Positions 25,985-34,542 of a DNA stretch of 64,000 nt are shown in pieces. The DNA comes from Rhizorhapis sp036570425 (lineage in GTDB: Bacteria > Pseudomonadota > Alphaproteobacteria > Sphingomonadales > Sphingomonadaceae). Each line of letters starts with the position of its first letter. The stretch's first letter is position 1. The notes below the pieces were generated by a model that was not told the DNA's origin, ran no database searches, and saw only the letters and a program-made list of their open reading frames with translations. Made by a program: the position numbers and the translations under genes. The DNA is taken from assembly GCA_036570425.1 (NCBI GenBank), contig DATCYF010000022.1, positions 62,001-126,000 of the forward strand, read 5' to 3'.

Positions 25985-27184
25985 GTGACTGAACAGTCAA
26001 TGACCTTCAGCCCCCCTCAGGGCCGTTGCACTCGATGGCTTCTCAAGGCCGGAACCGATGTGCCTGACGAGGTCCGCAACGCCCTCATTCAAAGCCTTTA
26101 TGGCACTTTGCCCATTTATGCGGGCGGCGTCATCAACACCATTGCCGTCGCGCTGCTGATCTGGTGGCGCAATCCCCAAAGTGCATTCCAGATATGGCTC
26201 GCGCTGGAGATTGTCTGCTGCCTTGTCCGCCTTTGTGTTCTGGTAGCCGACCGGAGGGCTGCCGCCAAAGGCGCACCCACATCAACGGACCTCTACATCT
26301 GGCTGAGTGTGCTATGGGCGGCCAGCGTTGGCTATGGCACCTTCATCAGCGTCCTGAGCGGGGACTGGGTCGCGGCCACCCTTGCCTGCCTCTCCTCCGC
26401 CGCCATGGTTGGCGGCATCGCATTCCGTAATTTCGCAGCGCCGCGACTGGTGGCTCTGATGATCCTGCTCAGCCTGGGACCCTGCGCGGTCGGCGGGGCT
26501 ATGTCAGGCCAGCCAATTCTTCTGGTCGCGACGTTCCAGATACCATTTTATCTCGTCAGCATGACGATTGCCGCCTTTCGGCTGAACCGCATGCTGGTTG
26601 CCACCATGCGGGCAGAACAGGCCAATCGGCACCGCGCGCGTCACGATGACTTGACCTGTTTGCTCAATCGCAATGGGCTACAACAAGCCTTTGACCGCAT
26701 GATGGCCACGAATGTGCAGCAATGCGCCTTGCTGTATCTGGATCTGGATGGCTTCAAGGGCGTCAATGACCGACTGGGACATGCCGCCGGAGATGATCTG
26801 CTGAAAGCCATCGCTGATGATCTGCGCACCATGGTTGGCTCCCTTGATGTGGTCGCTCGCATAGGGGGAGACGAATTCGTAGTGCTGTCCTCCCGCGACC
26901 GAGAGTCCGCACTTCGGCTCGGGGAGACAATCGTGTCCGCCGTGTCCCAGCATAAATATCGGATAGCCAAGGACAGCATCCGCTTCGGCGTCAGTATCGG
27001 CATTGCTGTTTGCGCTCACGGATCGACCGATCTTCGAACGCTTATGAGCAGAGCCGACAAGGCACTCTATAGTGCCAAGTCAACGGGCGCGGGGTGTTTG
27101 TTGGAGCCATCCCCCCACGCTCCGCATTTACAACTGGTGCATCAAAGCCCTGCAATCGCCGAGGCCCGCACCTTATCGATCTGA
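25985..27184 (+). CDS. Membrane-bound diguanylate cyclase (GGDEF)
   Basis: A 399-residue protein starting at GTG. The first 200 residues contain about six membrane helices (for example ALIQSLYGTLPIYAGGVINT and LACLSSAAMVGGIAF), forming an integral sensor region without a recognisable ligand domain. The GGDEF domain begins near HDDLTCLLNRNGLQQ and contains intact IGGDEF at about 290-295, so cyclic di-GMP synthesis is expected. No RxxD inhibitory site is evident before the GGDEF. It is a single gene and the second c-di-GMP enzyme in the window. Confidence 0.92.
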   Translation: MTEQSMTFSPPQGRCTRWLLKAGTDVPDEVRNALIQSLYGTLPIYAGGVINTIAVALLIWWRNPQSAFQIWLALEIVCCLVRLCVLVADRRAAAKGAPTSTDLYIWLSVLWAASVGYGTFISVLSGDWVAATLACLSSAAMVGGIAFRNFAAPRLVALMILLSLGPCAVGGAMSGQPILLVATFQIPFYLVSMTIAAFRLNRMLVATMRAEQANRHRARHDDLTCLLNRNGLQQAFDRMMATNVQQCALLYLDLDGFKGVNDRLGHAAGDDLLKAIADDLRTMVGSLDVVARIGGDEFVVLSSRDRESALRLGETIVSAVSQHKYRIAKDSIRFGVSIGIAVCAHGSTDLRTLMSRADKALYSAKSTGAGCLLEPSPHAPHLQLVHQSPAIAEARTLSI

Positions 27185-27211
27185 CTGGCACGGACGAATG
27201 CCTTGACGGAT

Positions 27212-27376
27212 ATGGAGAATGGCAATCTTGTAGCCATTGATCCGGCAGACAAGGAACTCCACAGCAACTTAAGCACAGCGCTGGTCAGCCTTCGTTACCG
27301 GACGGCTTCGCCTGCCGCTACTGTCCTGCGCTCCGTGTCGACGGAGCTGGTCAAGGACGCCTCTGACGTGGCTTGA
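27212..27376 (+). CDS. Possible small protein of 54 residues, unknown
   Basis: An open frame from ATG at 27212 to TGA at 27376, just downstream of the diguanylate cyclase. The peptide begins MENGNLVAIDPADKELHSNL and is balanced in charge, with helical character and no membrane segment. A TTG three codons upstream is in frame. There is no strong ribosome site and I do not recognise it. It fills most of the gap before the next gene. It may be a real small gene or a decayed one. Confidence 0.35.
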   Translation: MENGNLVAIDPADKELHSNLSTALVSLRYRTASPAATVLRSVSTELVKDASDVA

Positions 27377-27452
27377 GGCAACTGATTGAATAAACAGTCT
27401 TCACGGCCAATACGAATCTGAATAACTGGAAGCTGCTAAAGGGAGAGTGAGA

Positions 27453-28274
27453 ATGACAAATATACTGCAGGGAAAGGTTGCGATCGTCACCGGATCGGGT
27501 GCCAATATCGGCGAGTCCTGCGCCCGAACGCTGGCCAAGGCGGGCGCTTCCGTCGTGCTGGCGGATATAAATGCCGAAGGGGCGCAGACCGTCGCGGCCG
27601 ATATCAATCGGGAAGGCGGCACTGCGATTGCCCTTGAACTCGATCTTGCGGCCGAAGCCAGCATCCAGGCGGTCGTGGCAAGAACCATAGAAGAATTTGG
27701 CCGGATCGACATACTCCACAACAATGCGGCCGACACGCGGCTTGAGCAGATGCAAGCCGATGCGTCGCTGGCAGAAATGAATGCCGACACATGGGATAGG
27801 GCCTTTCGCGTCAACACGCGCGGTACCATGCTGATGATCAAACATGCCGTGCCCCAAATGATATCGGCCGGCGGCGGGTCCATTATCAACACCAGCACCG
27901 GGGTTGCGCTGACCGGCGATATTTTCAATCCGGCATATTCATCTTCGAAAGCAGCGGTGAACGCCCTGACCAAGAATGCCGCCGTGCAATTCGGTCGTTA
28001 TAATATCAGGTGCAACGCGATCACACCGGGCCTTGTCCTCTCCCCCGTGGCGCGGGCTCAGATGAGTCAGGCGCAACTCGACATGGTGCAGCGCCATGTA
28101 TTGCTGCCGCGAATGAGCCGACCGCAGGATATTGCCGATGCCGTGCTGTTCCTGGCGTCAGATGCGTCCAGCTTCATAACTGGGCAGATTTTGTCGGTGG
28201 ATGGCGGCATTGTCCACCACACGCCCTATGTGGCCGACGCACTCGCGATGATGGATGCGGCCACCGCGAATTGA
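27453..28274 (+). CDS. Short-chain dehydrogenase/reductase (SDR)
   Basis: A classical SDR of 273 residues. The ATG at 27453 is preferred over the GTG at 27447 because AGGGAGA lies six bases upstream. The cofactor loop reads TGSGANIGE, a variant of TGxxxGIG. NNAA replaces the usual NNAG. The catalytic Ser (in INTSTG), Tyr and Lys (YSSSKAA) are present, and PGLVLSP follows. Substrate is unknown; many such enzymes act on steroids, lignin-derived compounds or aliphatic alcohols. It is convergent with the SABATH methyltransferase. Confidence 0.9.
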   Translation: MTNILQGKVAIVTGSGANIGESCARTLAKAGASVVLADINAEGAQTVAADINREGGTAIALELDLAAEASIQAVVARTIEEFGRIDILHNNAADTRLEQMQADASLAEMNADTWDRAFRVNTRGTMLMIKHAVPQMISAGGGSIINTSTGVALTGDIFNPAYSSSKAAVNALTKNAAVQFGRYNIRCNAITPGLVLSPVARAQMSQAQLDMVQRHVLLPRMSRPQDIADAVLFLASDASSFITGQILSVDGGIVHHTPYVADALAMMDAATAN

Positions 28275-28279
28275 CGAAT

Positions 28280-28316
28280 GCGGGACGAGGGCAGGCGCTG
28301 CTGAAACTCGTCCCGC
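28280..28316. terminator. Hairpin between convergent genes
   Basis: GCGGGACGAG at 28280-28289 pairs exactly with CTCGTCCCGC at 28307-28316, loop 17 bases. It lies 5 bases after the SDR stop and 42 bases before the end of the opposing methyltransferase gene. It could end transcription from both sides. CCTCATTTCCC follows on the plus strand, a weak T-tract. Confidence 0.55.
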
Positions 28317-28357
28317 CCTCATTTCCCTGCCGCTTTGATGGGCATCGCGAACAGCGC

Positions 28358-29422
28358 TTACGAACCAGCCTTTCCCAGAACCACCATGACATTGTAGGAT
28401 CGGCTGCGCTGGGGGTCCGCAGCGATGCGTGCGGCCAGACGGGCGGAGAGTTCGTCCAGGAATGGTTCGCTGTTCCGATCGGGAGCGAGCGCGGCGGCAA
28501 AATTCGGACCATTCGCGGCACGCATCATGGCCGCCCAGGAACGCCCCAACTGCTGGGCATCGCCGTTTTGGCTGTAGGCTTCCCAATAAGGATCGGGCGC
28601 TTGCACCACGGAAACATGGTCCAGGGACAGACCCGCGAAGAGGCCATTTTTGAACGGCTCCTCGATCTGTTCGACAGAACGGCCGGCAGAGGGCGCCGTC
28701 ATATGCAACAATTCTTTCTGTGAGAGCAGACCCTCCCGGCCCATCTCCGCCAGTGATTCCCAAAAGGCGTTGGCCATCCATTCGAAGCCATGGGTATCAG
28801 GGCCACGGCCCATGAACTGGCAAACCAGCTTCGCGCCTTCCCGCAACTCCGACGACCGGGCCAGGAGGAAGTGCCGCCAGTCGTCCGCCAATTGCTGCTC
28901 CACGGCTTCCCGCGCGGTGTCCGAGGCGCTGAATATCGCCCATCCATGATCGGCAACATCCGTGGGATTGCGGCTCAACCAATGGAGCGCGTTGGAACTC
29001 CATCCGAGGTCGACGCGGCTGGGCGGCAGAATGGGATCGAAATAGGAACGGCCGATGGCAGAAGGAAACACGTTTGACTGGCCGGAAAGATAGCTGCCGG
29101 GATCATCGTCCAATGTCGTAAAGAGGGAAGTGAAATCATTCGACGGAAGGTCAGTATGCACCACCTCGACAGCCCTGTCTTCCCCGGTACGCACCCGCAA
29201 CGCTTCAATCGCCGCACGCATGGGCGCCATCGAATTACGGCCCTGGGAACACCCATAATCGACGATCACCAGCGGCCTGTCGCCATCGACAGCAATCGAG
29301 CGCGCCGCGTCCTCCAGCAAGGGCAGCGCCGATGTCAGGTTTGCAGCCTGCAGAGTAGAATTGCGGTTATAGAAGCCTCCGCCCTGCATCGCGGCGGTTT
29401 TCGATTTGCTATCTTCGGTCAT
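28358..29422 (-). CDS. SABATH-type SAM-dependent carboxyl methyltransferase
   Basis: The start at 29422 (MTEDSKSK) has AGGA seven bases upstream and gives 354 residues; the longer frame to 29521 is not needed. Features match the plant SABATH family (salicylate, jasmonate, IAA methyltransferases): MQGGGFYNRNSTLQ at 12-25, DYGCSQGRNS at 55-64 (SAM site), DLPSNDFTSLF at 91-101, FPSAIGRSYFDPILPPSRVD, and WSSNALHWLS at 141-150. The family methylates carboxyl groups of small acids. The substrate here is unknown. It is convergent with the SDR gene and has no obvious operon partner. Confidence 0.85.
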   Translation of the reverse strand: MTEDSKSKTAAMQGGGFYNRNSTLQAANLTSALPLLEDAARSIAVDGDRPLVIVDYGCSQGRNSMAPMRAAIEALRVRTGEDRAVEVVHTDLPSNDFTSLFTTLDDDPGSYLSGQSNVFPSAIGRSYFDPILPPSRVDLGWSSNALHWLSRNPTDVADHGWAIFSASDTAREAVEQQLADDWRHFLLARSSELREGAKLVCQFMGRGPDTHGFEWMANAFWESLAEMGREGLLSQKELLHMTAPSAGRSVEQIEEPFKNGLFAGLSLDHVSVVQAPDPYWEAYSQNGDAQQLGRSWAAMMRAANGPNFAAALAPDRNSEPFLDELSARLAARIAADPQRSRSYNVMVVLGKAGS

Positions 29423-29505
29423 GAATTTGTCCTGCTGAGTTTGAAATGGGCCCACCGCTATTGGAAACTTGATATATCCGTCGAACGGACCCGTTGCCAC
29501 GTCGC

Positions 29506-29817
29506 TTATTGCAGCACGCATCCAAAACCGGGCCGCAACCGTGCTGTACGCTTCGCGATCAAGGGCACATTGCCGGTAACTGCCCGGTTGGGCGGATCAT
29601 CATCCAGGCTCACCATGTCCATACCGGGTTCCATATCGCCTTCGCAGCTTTCCATGCTCCGGTTCTCCACATAGCGGCAGGAACAGGCAATCCGTGCTCC
29701 GTAAGCCGCTCCCGCCTCGGCCCGCGCTTTCAGGTCAGGCCATTTCCAGAGAAGCAGGGCAAGGCCGCACAAGAGGAGTAATGCCCCTGCGTAACCCGCG
29801 ATGCGAACCTTTTTCAT
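29506..29817 (-). CDS. Small membrane-anchored Cys-containing protein, unknown
   Basis: A 103-residue protein with a Lys-rich start, one membrane segment (about residues 8-24) and a periplasmic part. That part contains ACSCRYVENRSMESC, three cysteines within 15 residues. GGGGAGG is placed ideally before the ATG. It lies 39 bases from the divergent serine hydrolase gene and may share its regulation. The Cys arrangement suggests disulfide or metal binding. No family was recognised. Confidence 0.75.
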   Translation of the reverse strand: MKKVRIAGYAGALLLLCGLALLLWKWPDLKARAEAGAAYGARIACSCRYVENRSMESCEGDMEPGMDMVSLDDDPPNRAVTGNVPLIAKRTARLRPGFGCVLQ

Positions 29818-29856
29818 GCCTCCCCTTTCAACCGCCGATGCTGTAGATCGCGCGCC

Positions 29857-30972
29857 ATGAACCGCAAAAACATCCTATTGGCAAGCCTTGCCGCCTGTAC
29901 CCTTGGCCTGTTCGCTTGGGCGAATGCCCATTCCAGCCCGGCGCAGCAGGAATATTTCGCCGTCAACAGCAGCGGCGTGAGTGAAGCGGCGCTGCGTGGC
30001 GCCATCGATCCGTTGTTCGAAGAGGCCAGCATGGGCGAAACCCGCGCGCTCCTCGTCATGAAGGACGGCGAGATTATTGCGGAACGCTATGGCGCCGGCT
30101 TTGACTCCGAAAGCAGGCTCATAAGCTGGTCGATAGCCAAAAGCATCACTGCGGTGCTCGCTGGGCTGATGGTGTCCGACGGACGGCTCGTGCTTGATGC
30201 ACCCGCGCCGGTCCCCGCCTGGAGCCAGCCGGGCGATCCGCGGGGAGAAATCACGCTTCGCCAATTACTGCATATGTCGTCGGGGCTGGAGCATCTCGAA
30301 AGCGGCGAGCCTGTTTATGACAGCGATACAGTCAGAATGCTTTTCCTGAGCGGCGCGAAAGATATGGCCGCCTATGCGGAGGCAAGGCCGCTTTCGGCGC
30401 AACCGGGCAGCCAATTCCAATATAGTACCGCAACCAGCATGATCCTGTCGGACATCATGACGCGCGCCCTGACCTCCAGTGAGGACCCGCAGGTCCGCCG
30501 TGACGCAATGATGCAATTCATTCGCGGCCGTTTCATTCAACCGCTGGGGATGTCCAGCCTCACGCCCGAATTCGACGCACGCGGCACGCTGATCGGCGGC
30601 AGCATCATGCATGCAACCGCGCGGGACTATGCCCGGTTCGGAGAGTTTCTCCGCCGTACCGGAGAGGCGCAAGGACGACAGATATTGTCGGCCCGATGGG
30701 TGGATTTCATGCGAGAATCATCGCCGCTTGATCCCGGTTATGGCGGTCATATCTGGCTGAACAAGGAAAGGTCGGCAGACGCGAAGCAGGTGCTGTTTCC
30801 CGGACGAGGCCCATCCAGCCTGTTCGCCTGTGTGGGCCACCGGGGACAATATATACTGATTTCCCCGGCACAGGGCCTGACAATCGTCCGTCTGGGCATC
30901 TCCGACGAGGAGGAACAACCCGCATTGCGGAAAGCATTGGCGCGGCTCGTCGAAACCTTTCCGGCGGGATGA
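29857..30972 (+). CDS. Serine hydrolase of the beta-lactamase / class C family
   Basis: A 371-residue protein with an N-terminal signal peptide (hydrophobic stretch, residues 6-24), so periplasmic. The nucleophile motif SIAK is at 92-95 and the second motif Tyr is at about 187 in QYSTATS. A GHRGQ segment near 330 stands where KTG/HxG is found in penicillin-recognising enzymes. Family members include esterases, 6-aminohexanoate-dimer hydrolase, D-aminopeptidases and AmpC-like lactamases. The substrate cannot be settled. The divergent neighbour is the small Cys-containing protein. Confidence 0.88.
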   Translation: MNRKNILLASLAACTLGLFAWANAHSSPAQQEYFAVNSSGVSEAALRGAIDPLFEEASMGETRALLVMKDGEIIAERYGAGFDSESRLISWSIAKSITAVLAGLMVSDGRLVLDAPAPVPAWSQPGDPRGEITLRQLLHMSSGLEHLESGEPVYDSDTVRMLFLSGAKDMAAYAEARPLSAQPGSQFQYSTATSMILSDIMTRALTSSEDPQVRRDAMMQFIRGRFIQPLGMSSLTPEFDARGTLIGGSIMHATARDYARFGEFLRRTGEAQGRQILSARWVDFMRESSPLDPGYGGHIWLNKERSADAKQVLFPGRGPSSLFACVGHRGQYILISPAQGLTIVRLGISDEEEQPALRKALARLVETFPAG

Positions 30973-31036
30973 CAGCGATCCGCCCAATGCAAAGGCGGGA
31001 GCGGGCAATCGTCGGGGGCAGATATCTGAACAGCGC

Positions 31037-31444
31037 CTATGGAATGCCCGCTGCCTCATCCTTGGCGAGTCGGCGTTCTTCAAACCATTTGCGCAACATC
31101 GCCTGCGTGCAGCCTGTCTGTCCATTGCTGCCGATGGCTGAACAGCTGTTCGGCAATAATTGGCGGTTGACGGATTCCATCGTTTCGACACGGCTGCCCC
31201 AGCCCTGGCTGCCTGCAACTTCTTTCTTTTTACGCAGTTCCTTGGGAATGCGGTAGCGCTCGCTTTCCGGTTTGCGAGCGCACACCACAATGGCGCCGTC
31301 ATGCTCTTGAGGGCACGGGTCCTCGCCATAAACGACCAGTGTCTCGACTCGCTCTGGCGTCTCTGCGAACGCCGGGCTGCCCATGAGGGAAGAGACGGCG
31401 ACGGCAAGCAATGTCAAAAATTTCTTGGGGGACGGATGGATCAT
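31037..31444 (-). CDS. Secreted protein, tandem paralogue A, unknown
   Basis: A 135-residue protein with a clear signal peptide (cleavage after SPAFA, about residue 27). The mature part carries LVVYGEDPCP, IVVCARK, ESERYRIPKELR and, near the end, SCSAIGSNGQTGCTQ. The same order of motifs occurs in the next gene upstream, so the two are tandem duplicates. Four conserved cysteines suggest two disulfides. I do not know a function; such proteins are common in sphingomonads. It is the last gene of the minus-strand run. Confidence 0.82.
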   Translation of the reverse strand: MIHPSPKKFLTLLAVAVSSLMGSPAFAETPERVETLVVYGEDPCPQEHDGAIVVCARKPESERYRIPKELRKKKEVAGSQGWGSRVETMESVNRQLLPNSCSAIGSNGQTGCTQAMLRKWFEERRLAKDEAAGIP

Positions 31445-31517
31445 GGCAATTCCTATCGCTCCCCATGTGAACCGGTCATGTATCCCCCAGGTCCAGCCGT
31501 ATCCAATGCGTCTAGCT

Positions 31518-32030
31518 TTATTCGCCGCGATTTTGCTCCTCGGCTTTTAGCTGCGCCTCGATTGCAGCCGCTTCAGCATCAAGTTTTTCCAGCCGCTTCT
31601 GCCGTTCAGCCTCAACCAGTCGCGCCCAGCTTATATTATCGCTTCCCATCCGATCGGCGCGCGCTTCCCGCATTAATTTGGAAAAGCATCCTGTAAAGCC
31701 ACCTCCGCCTACGGGCGAACAGCTATCGGTGCCGCTCCGGCCGACATATTCCATCGCCACCGCGCGATTGGTCCAGCTCTCATTTCCAGGAGCATTGGGG
31801 TCCTCGCGAAGCGCTTCGGGAATGCGAAAACGCTCATTTTCACCCTTGCGCGCGCATACCGTGATCTGGTCTGCATTGCTTTCAGGACACGGATCGTCGC
31901 CGTACACGATGAGCTGGTTAATCTTGACTGATCCGTCGCCCGGCGCGCCGATCGCTTCTCTTTCCTCCGCGGCAGCGGGAAGGGATGCCATCATTCCGGC
32001 GATGGCGGCTACAAACATCAGGGATTTCAT
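31518..32030 (-). CDS. Secreted protein, tandem paralogue B, unknown
   Basis: A 170-residue protein with a signal peptide ending near LPAAA (about 21). It shares with the neighbour LIVYGDDPCP, ITVCARK, NERFRIPEALR and SCSPVGGGGFTGCFSK. It differs by a longer N-terminal linker and a charged helical C-terminal tail (about 40 residues, rich in Glu, Ala and Lys). It precedes paralogue A by 73 bases and follows coq7 by 31 bases, all in the same direction. Function unknown; periplasmic or outer surface location inferred. Confidence 0.82.
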   Translation of the reverse strand: MKSLMFVAAIAGMMASLPAAAEEREAIGAPGDGSVKINQLIVYGDDPCPESNADQITVCARKGENERFRIPEALREDPNAPGNESWTNRAVAMEYVGRSGTDSCSPVGGGGFTGCFSKLMREARADRMGSDNISWARLVEAERQKRLEKLDAEAAAIEAQLKAEEQNRGE

Positions 32031-32061
32031 GTTCCGTCCTTCCGCCTCCGTCAGGAGGTCT

Positions 32062-32598
32062 TCAGATGCGCTTCGACAACGCGATGGCCGTTCGGCAGCC
32101 CAACCGTATAAGGCCGAAAAGCAAGGGATAGGCAGGCGCGCTTTCCGCGCCGGAAGCCAGAGCCGTATTGCGATGCTCTACTTCTTCCGCCTGAAAATCC
32201 CGAATTGCGTCGGTCAGCTCGGGATCCTCGTCGCCCAATTCCTGAAGCTGCTGATCATAGTGCCGGTCGATCTCGGTTTCGATCGCGGCTGTGCAGGCCA
32301 TTGCCGCTTCGGGACCAATCGCCGCCGTTACCGCGCCCAGCGCAAAGCCCGCCCGATCCCACAGTGGAGCAAGCAGTGTCGGACGCACGCCGCGCCGCGT
32401 AATCATCCGGTCGAAATGAATACGGTGCTGCTCTTCTTGTGCCGCCATGCGCGCCACTGATCGGGCCATTGGGTGGCGATCCCCAAGGATGGCCATTTGC
32501 CCGGCGTAAATCCGCGTCGCGCCAAACTCTCCGGCCTGATTCACCCGAAGCATCGATGCGGGATCAGCTTTTTTCTCACCCGGGCGGTGCACCGTCAT
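32062..32598 (-). CDS. coq7: 5-demethoxyubiquinol hydroxylase Coq7
   Basis: Catalyses hydroxylation of 5-demethoxyubiquinol in ubiquinone synthesis with a carboxylate-bridged di-iron centre. The ATG at 32596-32598 (MTVHRP) has AAGGA seven bases upstream, so it replaces the earlier in-frame ATG that overlaps dsbB. The 178-residue protein keeps the ligands: E in NQAGEFGAT, EEQH in AAQEEQHRIHF, E in AAIETEIDRHY and EEVEH near the end. It lies 4 bases after the dsbB stop. Confidence 0.93.
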   Translation of the reverse strand: MTVHRPGEKKADPASMLRVNQAGEFGATRIYAGQMAILGDRHPMARSVARMAAQEEQHRIHFDRMITRRGVRPTLLAPLWDRAGFALGAVTAAIGPEAAMACTAAIETEIDRHYDQQLQELGDEDPELTDAIRDFQAEEVEHRNTALASGAESAPAYPLLFGLIRLGCRTAIALSKRI

Positions 32599-32602
32599 GG
32601 AT

Positions 32603-33094
32603 TTATCCTTTGCGGCCAAACATCAAGGCGAAGATGGCGATCGCCGCACCCAGAGACAAGATGGCATTGTAACCGGCAAGCGAAATGCCCAGCAAAGTCC
32701 ATTGCGGCACGTCGCAACGCACTAGCGGTGTTGCCATGATGTCATTTAATATGTCCTGTGCGTTACCAATCGCTGCACTTGTCGAACACGCCGTCAGACC
32801 CTCCCACCAGCCATATTCCACGCCCGCATGAAAAATACCGATGCCGCCGCTCACCGCTATGGCCAGCGCTGCCAGGATCAGGAGCAGCCGTCCGCCCAGG
32901 CCGCCGCGAAACAGCACCGCAAGCAAGGCAAAGGCGATGGCAGCTGCGTGGGGCCACCGCTGCCAATAGCACATCTCACAAGGCGACAATCCGCCGACAT
33001 ATTGTGAAAGAAGCGCTCCGCCCAACAGGATGGCTGGCGCAAGCAATGCAACCAGCCGCGCTACCGCCATGCGGCGCTTTACCGCCTGATCCAT
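32603..33094 (-). CDS. dsbB: Disulfide bond formation protein B
   Basis: A 163-residue inner membrane protein with four helices that passes electrons from DsbA to quinone. The first cysteine pair is C39-x-x-C42 in PCEMC. The second is C103 and C127, in TACSTS and VRCDVP. The QRWP motif for quinone binding follows the first pair. It sits between ctpA and coq7; the neighbour makes ubiquinone, its electron acceptor, but that link may be coincidence. No DsbA gene is in the window. Confidence 0.93.
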   Translation of the reverse strand: MDQAVKRRMAVARLVALLAPAILLGGALLSQYVGGLSPCEMCYWQRWPHAAAIAFALLAVLFRGGLGGRLLLILAALAIAVSGGIGIFHAGVEYGWWEGLTACSTSAAIGNAQDILNDIMATPLVRCDVPQWTLLGISLAGYNAILSLGAAIAIFALMFGRKG

Positions 33095-33127
33095 GCCCCA
33101 TACTCCATCAAAATCGTTGCGACTGGA

Positions 33128-34462
33128 TCACTTCTTGCTGCTGCGCGCCGCCGCCACCTGGGTGGGCGCTTTGCCGAGCCGCGCCAGCGTTGCGAGCGCA
33201 TAATGGAGTTGAAAATCCTCGATGCCTTGCTTCTTCAGTTCTTCGGCAGTCGCCTTGAAGCGCGGATCTTCCTTGTTGTCGTCTTCCAGGATACTGTTAT
33301 CCACCTTCGCCTCATTGATGAGGTGGCGGCGCAGATCGGACTCGCGGAAGCGCGGCCGTGTCTTGTAATCGGGATCGGAAATCTGCGGCACACGGATATC
33401 GGGCTCAATGCCGCCTTCCTGCACTGACCGGCCCGACGGCGTGTAATAGCGCGCCGTGGTAAGCCGAAGAGCCGTTGTATTGCTGAGTGGAAGCAGCGTT
33501 TGCACACTGCCCTTGCCAAAGGTGCGTTCGCCCATGACCAAGCCGCGCCGCTGATCCTGCAAGGCTCCAGCGACGATTTCCGATGCCGAAGCCGAACCGG
33601 AATCGACCAGCACGATGACGGGAAGGCCCCCCGTGTCATCGCCGGCCTTGGCATAATACCGTTCGATATCGCCCTTTGTCCGGCCACGCTGCGATACGAT
33701 TTCGCCATGCTCCAGGAAGATATCGGAAACATTCACCGCTTCATCCAGCAGCCCGCCCGGATTGGAGCGCAGATCGAGGATGTAACCCAGCGGCTTGTGC
33801 CCCAGGGATTTTTCAATGCCCCGGATCGCCGCCTGCACATCCGCCCCCGTATCAGCGGAAAAGCTGACGATATTAATGACGCCAATGCCGTCCTTGACTT
33901 CCCAGCGGACCGGCTTGAGTTCAATGATTTCGCGTGTGATGCCGACGTCGAAGGACTGCTCGCGCCCCGGCCGGACAATGGTCAGCTTGATGCTCGTTCC
34001 CGGAGCGCCGCGCATCCGCTCCACTGCATCGTCCAGTGTGCCGCCATAGATAAGCTCACCGTTCAGATGCGTGATGTAGTCGCCCGCCTTTATGCCAGCG
34101 CGATCTGCTGGCGTGCCCTTCGTCGGGGCGATGACCTTGACCGCGCCATCCTCCATCGTCACCGACAGCCCAAGCCCCCCATAAGCGCCATCCGTTTGCG
34201 TCCGAAGATTTTCGAAATCCCGCGCATCGAGAAAGCTCGAATGCGGATCAAGGCTGGACAGCATGCCATTGATCGCACCCTTGATCAGCGTCTCATCATC
34301 GACCTTGTCGACATAGTCGCTACGTACACGCTGAAACACGTCCATAAACTCATCGAGCGTGCGATAGCTATTCCCCTCAGCCTCAGCGAGCGCAGCAGTG
34401 GTCGCGGGCACGAGCGCCAGCGCCCCGGCAAGTGCGGTGGCTTTGAGAATAGCTTTATTCAT
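33128..34462 (-). CDS. ctpA: C-terminal processing peptidase CtpA (family S41)
   Basis: A 444-residue periplasmic serine protease. The frame opens at 34513, but MNKAILK at 34462 starts a normal signal peptide (cleavage near ALA-EAEG, 26). A PDZ domain spans about residues 90-170 (YGGLGLS, GIKAGDYITHLNG). The catalytic region has DSGSASASEI at 287-296 with the nucleophilic serine and the general-base lysine K317 in FGKGSV. Such proteases trim lipoproteins and cell wall enzymes. Its place just after envC is conserved in alphaproteobacteria. Confidence 0.94.
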   Translation of the reverse strand: MNKAILKATALAGALALVPATTAALAEAEGNSYRTLDEFMDVFQRVRSDYVDKVDDETLIKGAINGMLSSLDPHSSFLDARDFENLRTQTDGAYGGLGLSVTMEDGAVKVIAPTKGTPADRAGIKAGDYITHLNGELIYGGTLDDAVERMRGAPGTSIKLTIVRPGREQSFDVGITREIIELKPVRWEVKDGIGVINIVSFSADTGADVQAAIRGIEKSLGHKPLGYILDLRSNPGGLLDEAVNVSDIFLEHGEIVSQRGRTKGDIERYYAKAGDDTGGLPVIVLVDSGSASASEIVAGALQDQRRGLVMGERTFGKGSVQTLLPLSNTTALRLTTARYYTPSGRSVQEGGIEPDIRVPQISDPDYKTRPRFRESDLRRHLINEAKVDNSILEDDNKEDPRFKATAEELKKQGIEDFQLHYALATLARLGKAPTQVAAARSSKK

Positions 34463-34542
34463 AGATTCGGACGTCCTTGATACTTCCGGCCAGATATAGG
34501 CGTATTGGTCCAATGTTGCAAAGTGGCGATTGGCTGCGACCC

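Noticed and set aside
27380..27452. Stress promoter before the SDR gene
   Set aside because: No GGAAC/CGTT pair at the right spacing.
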